From an uncultured Desulfovibrio sp. (GTDB taxonomy: Bacteria; Desulfobacterota; Desulfovibrionia; Desulfovibrionales; Desulfovibrionaceae), in the NCBI GenBank assembly GCA_947177645.1, contig CAMWVJ010000027.1:1-8912 (forward strand): a stretch of DNA of 8,912 bases, given 5' to 3'. Below the pieces are notes generated by a model. The model did no database searches and had not been told where the DNA came from. It saw only the letters and a list, made by a program, of their open reading frames with translations. Position 1 is the stretch's first letter. Each line of letters starts with the position of its first letter. Position numbers and translations under genes: made by a program. Below, one piece after another: positions 5,742 through 8,912 of this stretch.

Positions 5742-8700
5742 ATGGAACTTGACGCTCCGGCGTCGACAGACGCCGCACATAAGGCCGCGGCCTCCGCCCC
5801 CTCCCCCGCCGGGCAGAGCCACGCCCCGGCGGACACGTCCCTGCACCTCGGGCTTGACATCGGTTCCACCACGGTCAAGGCCGTGCTGCTGGACGCGGAC
5901 GACCGCGTCATTTTCAGCAAGTACAGCCGCCATTTTTCGGATGTGCGCGGCGCAACGGCGGAGCTTCTGCGCGAGATGGCCCCCCTTGGCGCGGGCCGGC
6001 CCTGCCGCGCGGCCATTTCCGGCTCGGGCGGCATCTCGCTCGCCGGGGAGCTGGGCCTCCCCTTCATCCAGGAAGTGCTCGCCTCGAGCCTCGCCATTGG
6101 CCGCAAGATCCCGGATGCGGACGCGGTCATCGAGCTCGGCGGCGAGGACGCCAAGCTCATCTTCCTCACCGGCGGCGCCGAGCAGCGCATGAACGAGACC
6201 TGCGCCGGCGGCACCGGGGCCTTCATCGACCAGATGGCGGCCTTCATCGGCACGGACGCCGCTGGCCTCGACCGGCTGGCCCTCAGGCACAAGACCATCT
6301 ATCCCATCGCCTCGCGCTGCGGCGTGTTCGCCAAAAGCGACATCCTGCCCCTGCTCAACGAGGGCTGCGCCCGCGAGGACATCGCGGCCTCCATCATGCA
6401 GGCCGTGGTGGGCCAGACCATCGGCGGCCTCGCGCGCGGGCGCCCCATCAGGGGCAAGGTGGTCTTTCTCGGCGGCCCGCTCTTCTTCCTCGCGTCGCTG
6501 AGGGAGCGCTTCACGGCGCAGCTCGCGGAGATGACCGAAGCCGTCTTTCCCGAAGACGGCCACTTCTTCGTGGCCCTGGGCGCGGCCTGGCACGGCCGGC
6601 ACATGGCGCCGCCGAGCTTTTCTTTCGCGCAGGCGCTGGACATTCTGGAACACGGCACCCCGCCGGACGCCTGCGGGCGCCTGCCCGCGCTCTTTACGAA
6701 CGAGGAGGAACGCCGCGCCTTCGCCGCCCGCCACGCCGGGCGCAGCGTGGCCGAGCTGCCTCTCGAGGAGGCCGAGGGCGACGCCTGGCTCGGCTTCGAC
6801 TGCGGCTCCACCACCATCAAGGCGGCGCTCATCGACGCCGAGGGGCGCCTGCTCTATTCCTTCTACGAGGCCAACAAGGGCGACCCGCTCACGGCGGCGC
6901 TCGGCGTGCTCGCCGAGATCTACCGGCGCAAGAGTCCCGGGCTCGTCATCCGCGCGGCCGCGGCCACGGGCTACGGCAGCGCCCTGCTCGCCGCGGCCCT
7001 GCGTCTCGACATCGACGAGGTGGAGACCGTAGCCCATTTCACGGCCGCGTCCTTTTTCGAGCCCAAGGTCTCCTTCATCCTCGACATCGGCGGCCAGGAC
7101 ATCAAGTGCATGCGCGTGCGCGACGGCGCCATCGACCGCATCAGCCTCAACGAGGCCTGCTCGGCCGGCTGCGGCTCCTTCATCGAGAATTTCGCTGAAT
7201 CGCTCGCCATGCCCCTCGCCGACTTCGTGGCCGCGGCGCTGGCCGCGCCCTCCCCGGTGGACCTCGGCACGCGCTGCACGGTGTTCATGAATTCCAAGGT
7301 CAAGCAGGCGCAGAAAGAAGGCGTCTCCGTGGGGGACATCGCCGCCGGCCTCTCCTGGGCCGTGGTGCGCAACGCCATCTTCAAGGTGATGAAGATCAGC
7401 CACACGGCCGAGCTTGGCGACTGCGTGGTGGCCCAGGGGGGCGCCTTCCGCAACGACGCGCTTTTGCGCGCGCTCGAGCTGGAGCTGGGCGTCAAAGTGA
7501 CGCGGCCCGGCATCGCCGGCATCATGGGCGCCTTCGGCGCGGCGCTCATCGCCAGAAAGCGCGGGCCAGCCAAGAGCGAGGGCACAGCGCTCATCGGGCC
7601 CGAGGCGGTGGCAGCCTTCAGCGCGCGCATAGCCACCACGCGCTGCCGGCGCTGCTCCAACGCGTGCCTCCTCACCGTGACGAGCTTCGGCGACGGCCGG
7701 CGCTTCATCTCCGGCAACCGCTGCGAGCGCGGCGCCGAGCACGAGCCCCAGCGCCGCCCCAACCTCTACGCCTACAAGCAGGAACGCCTGTTCGGGCCCT
7801 ATGTGCCGCTTGCGCCGGAAGACGCCCCCCGCGGCCGCATCGGCATCCCGCGCGCCCTGAATATTTTTGAGAACTATCCCCTCTGGTTCACCCTCTTCAC
7901 GCGCCTCGGCTATCGCGTGGAGCTTTCCGTGCCGTCCTCCAAGGAGATCTTCTACCGCGGGCACGACACCATCCCCTCGCAGACCGTGTGCTACCCGGCC
8001 AAGCTCTCGCACGGCCATGTGCGCGACCTCGTGGACAGGGGCGTCACGACCATCTTCTTCCCCTGCGTGCAGCGGGAGCAAAAGGGCGCGGGGTATGGCG
8101 GCGCGGGCTACAATTGCCCGGTGGTCATCGGGTATCCCGAGCTTCTGGCACGCAACATGGGCATCCTGGAGGAGAAAGGCGTCACCCTCATCCACGCCTT
8201 CCTGCCGCTGGAGCGCGAGCTCCTGGGGCGCCGCCTGCGCGAGATCCCCTTCTTTGCCGGCATTCCCCAGGCGGAGATGGAAGCCGCGGTGGCCGCGGCC
8301 TTTGACGAGATGGACGCCTACCGGCGCGACATCCGCGCCGCCGGCGAAGCGGCCCTCAAGGAGCTGGCCGAAAGCGGCGAAATGGGCCTCATCCTCGCCG
8401 GGCATCCCTACCACACCGACCCGGAGATCCACCACGGCGTCGCCGAGCTCGTGACCTCCTGTGGGCTCGCCGTGCTCACCGAGGATTCCGTGGCCCACCT
8501 CATGCCCGACCCGGGCCCCTTGCGCGTGGTGGACCAGTGGGCCTACCACTCTAGGCTCTACCGCGCGGGCGCCTTGGCCGCCGCGGCCGAGAACCTGGCG
8601 GTGCTGCAGCTGCTCTCCTTCGGCTGCGGGCTCGACGCCGTGACCTCCGACCAGCTGGAGGAGATCGTCCGCCGCGGCGGGCGCCTCTATGCGCAGATCA

Positions 8701-8912
8701 AGGTGGACGAGGGCGCCAACCTGGGGCCGGCGCGTATCCGCATCCGTTCGCTTTTGGCGGCCATGCGCGACCAGCGCGAACGGCGCGAGGCCGCGGCGCC
8801 GGCGCGGGAAGTCCCCCTCGCGGGCGCGGGCCGACCCGCATGCGGGCCCACCTGCCGCCCCACCTGCCGCCCCATCTGCCGTAAAGCCGGGCCGGCCGCT
8901 GCGGAACATGCC
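5742..8912 (+). CDS. Giant two-domain acyl-CoA dehydratase activase / dehydratase-like fusion protein (partial at the 3' side)
   Basis: 1057 codons are visible with no stop before the window edge. After an Ala/Pro-rich leader (1-33) come two ASKHA-fold activase domains of the BcrA/BadG/HgdC type, which use ATP to drive an electron from a [4Fe-4S] cluster into a partner. Domain 1 has LGLDIGSTTVKA (36-47), ELGGEDAK (131-138) and cysteines 154 (NETCAGGTG) and 193 (SRCGVF). Domain 2 has FDCGSTTIKA (352-361), DIGGQDIK (448-455) and cysteines 473 (NEACSAGCGSF) and 512 (RCTVFMNSK). Then follow CRRCSNAC (635-642) with NRC661ERG, a DUF2229-type region from RIGIPRAL (699) with Cys750, 775 and 792, and a dehydratase-like region with GHPYHTDPE (887-895) and SFGCGLDA (Cys962). 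The last visible part is a P-x-C-[RG] repeat. Related anaerobe proteins reach about 1400 residues, so the C-terminal part is probably missing. Substrate is unknown. The ATG at 5742 has no strong ribosome binding site; an in-frame stop at 5667 bounds it upstream. Confidence 0.9.
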   Translation, partial: MELDAPASTDAAHKAAASAPSPAGQSHAPADTSLHLGLDIGSTTVKAVLLDADDRVIFSKYSRHFSDVRGATAELLREMAPLGAGRPCRAAISGSGGISLAGELGLPFIQEVLASSLAIGRKIPDADAVIELGGEDAKLIFLTGGAEQRMNETCAGGTGAFIDQMAAFIGTDAAGLDRLALRHKTIYPIASRCGVFAKSDILPLLNEGCAREDIAASIMQAVVGQTIGGLARGRPIRGKVVFLGGPLFFLASLRERFTAQLAEMTEAVFPEDGHFFVALGAAWHGRHMAPPSFSFAQALDILEHGTPPDACGRLPALFTNEEERRAFAARHAGRSVAELPLEEAEGDAWLGFDCGSTTIKAALIDAEGRLLYSFYEANKGDPLTAALGVLAEIYRRKSPGLVIRAAAATGYGSALLAAALRLDIDEVETVAHFTAASFFEPKVSFILDIGGQDIKCMRVRDGAIDRISLNEACSAGCGSFIENFAESLAMPLADFVAAALAAPSPVDLGTRCTVFMNSKVKQAQKEGVSVGDIAAGLSWAVVRNAIFKVMKISHTAELGDCVVAQGGAFRNDALLRALELELGVKVTRPGIAGIMGAFGAALIARKRGPAKSEGTALIGPEAVAAFSARIATTRCRRCSNACLLTVTSFGDGRRFISGNRCERGAEHEPQRRPNLYAYKQERLFGPYVPLAPEDAPRGRIGIPRALNIFENYPLWFTLFTRLGYRVELSVPSSKEIFYRGHDTIPSQTVCYPAKLSHGHVRDLVDRGVTTIFFPCVQREQKGAGYGGAGYNCPVVIGYPELLARNMGILEEKGVTLIHAFLPLERELLGRRLREIPFFAGIPQAEMEAAVAAAFDEMDAYRRDIRAAGEAALKELAESGEMGLILAGHPYHTDPEIHHGVAELVTSCGLAVLTEDSVAHLMPDPGPLRVVDQWAYHSRLYRAGALAAAAENLAVLQLLSFGCGLDAVTSDQLEEIVRRGGRLYAQIKVDEGANLGPARIRIRSLLAAMRDQRERREAAAPAREVPLAGAGRPACGPTCRPTCRPICRKAGPAAAEHA
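8835..8882 (+). repeat. 12-bp tandem repeat encoding P-x-C-[RG] four times
   Basis: Four in-frame 12-base units follow one another. The second and third are identical (CCCACCTGCCGC), the fourth differs at two bases, and the first is degenerate (CCCGCATGCGGG). They encode PACG-PTCR-PTCR-PICR, placing a cysteine every fourth residue (C-x3-C-x3-C-x3-C) in the linker after the dehydratase-like region of the activase fusion. The unit is a multiple of three, so changes in copy number keep the frame. Confidence 0.8.

Noticed and set aside
4846..5778. Minus-strand open frame of 310 codons across the methyltransferase
   Set aside because: It is an antisense shadow aligned with the methyltransferase codons; the sense frame has all motifs of a methyltransferase fold.
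5736..8909. Antisense open frame of 1057 codons on the minus strand
   Set aside because: It is aligned codon-for-codon with the activase gene and composed of Gly/Ala/Arg/His-rich low-complexity sequence with no family motif. It is explained by GC-rich codon use on the sense strand.
1..8912. Search for tRNA, rRNA, CRISPR arrays, insertion sequences and phage genes
   Set aside because: No CCA-ended cloverleaf, regular direct repeats with spacers, transposase motifs or terminal inverted repeats were seen by eye. A covariance-model search was not possible here.

Overview
This is a very GC-rich bacterial window (by eye about two thirds G+C or more) with tightly packed genes, A/T-poor codons and clear AGGAG-type ribosome binding sites. 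The large oxygen-sensitive-type activase at the right end points to an anaerobe. The overall style of the CoaBC, lipoprotein, QueA and activase proteins suggests a Desulfovibrionaceae-like sulfate-reducing lineage. That placement is an impression from memory of such proteins and was not tested.

Left region (1-1988, minus strand): an unidentified lipoprotein gene (1368-1988) is followed, through a 4-base GTGA stop/start overlap, by coaBC (115-1371), the bifunctional enzyme for two steps of coenzyme A synthesis. The first 44 codons of a third minus-strand gene start inside the end of coaBC and run off the left edge.

Middle region (2078-4073, plus strand): queA (last-but-one step of tRNA queuosine synthesis) and argB (acetylglutamate kinase, arginine synthesis) lie 22 bases apart and are probably cotranscribed. 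A good sigma70-type promoter for them lies inside the first codons of the divergent lipoprotein gene. Transcription would start within a run of eight T. QueA carries an N-terminal extension and an internal insertion. ArgB lacks the N-terminal helix typical of the family branch that its core resembles.

Right region (4092-8912): an HD-domain phosphohydrolase gene (minus strand) converges on argB. It is divergent from a plus-strand pair: a SAM-dependent methyltransferase of unknown substrate (4912-5697), and 44 bases later a very large gene that runs off the right edge (5742-8912, 1057 codons visible). The large protein has two consecutive BcrA/HgdC-type ATPase activase domains, a four-cysteine motif, a DUF2229-type region and a 2-hydroxyacyl-CoA-dehydratase-like region. 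The visible end is a P-x-C-[RG] cysteine repeat encoded by a 12-bp tandem repeat. A 24-base near-perfect palindrome overlaps the putative promoter of this pair.

Most of the window is core metabolism. I see no mobile element, CRISPR array, tRNA or rRNA. The parts least explained by known biology are the fused activase with its cysteine-repeat linker, the palindrome in front of its operon, and the lipoprotein coupled to coaBC.
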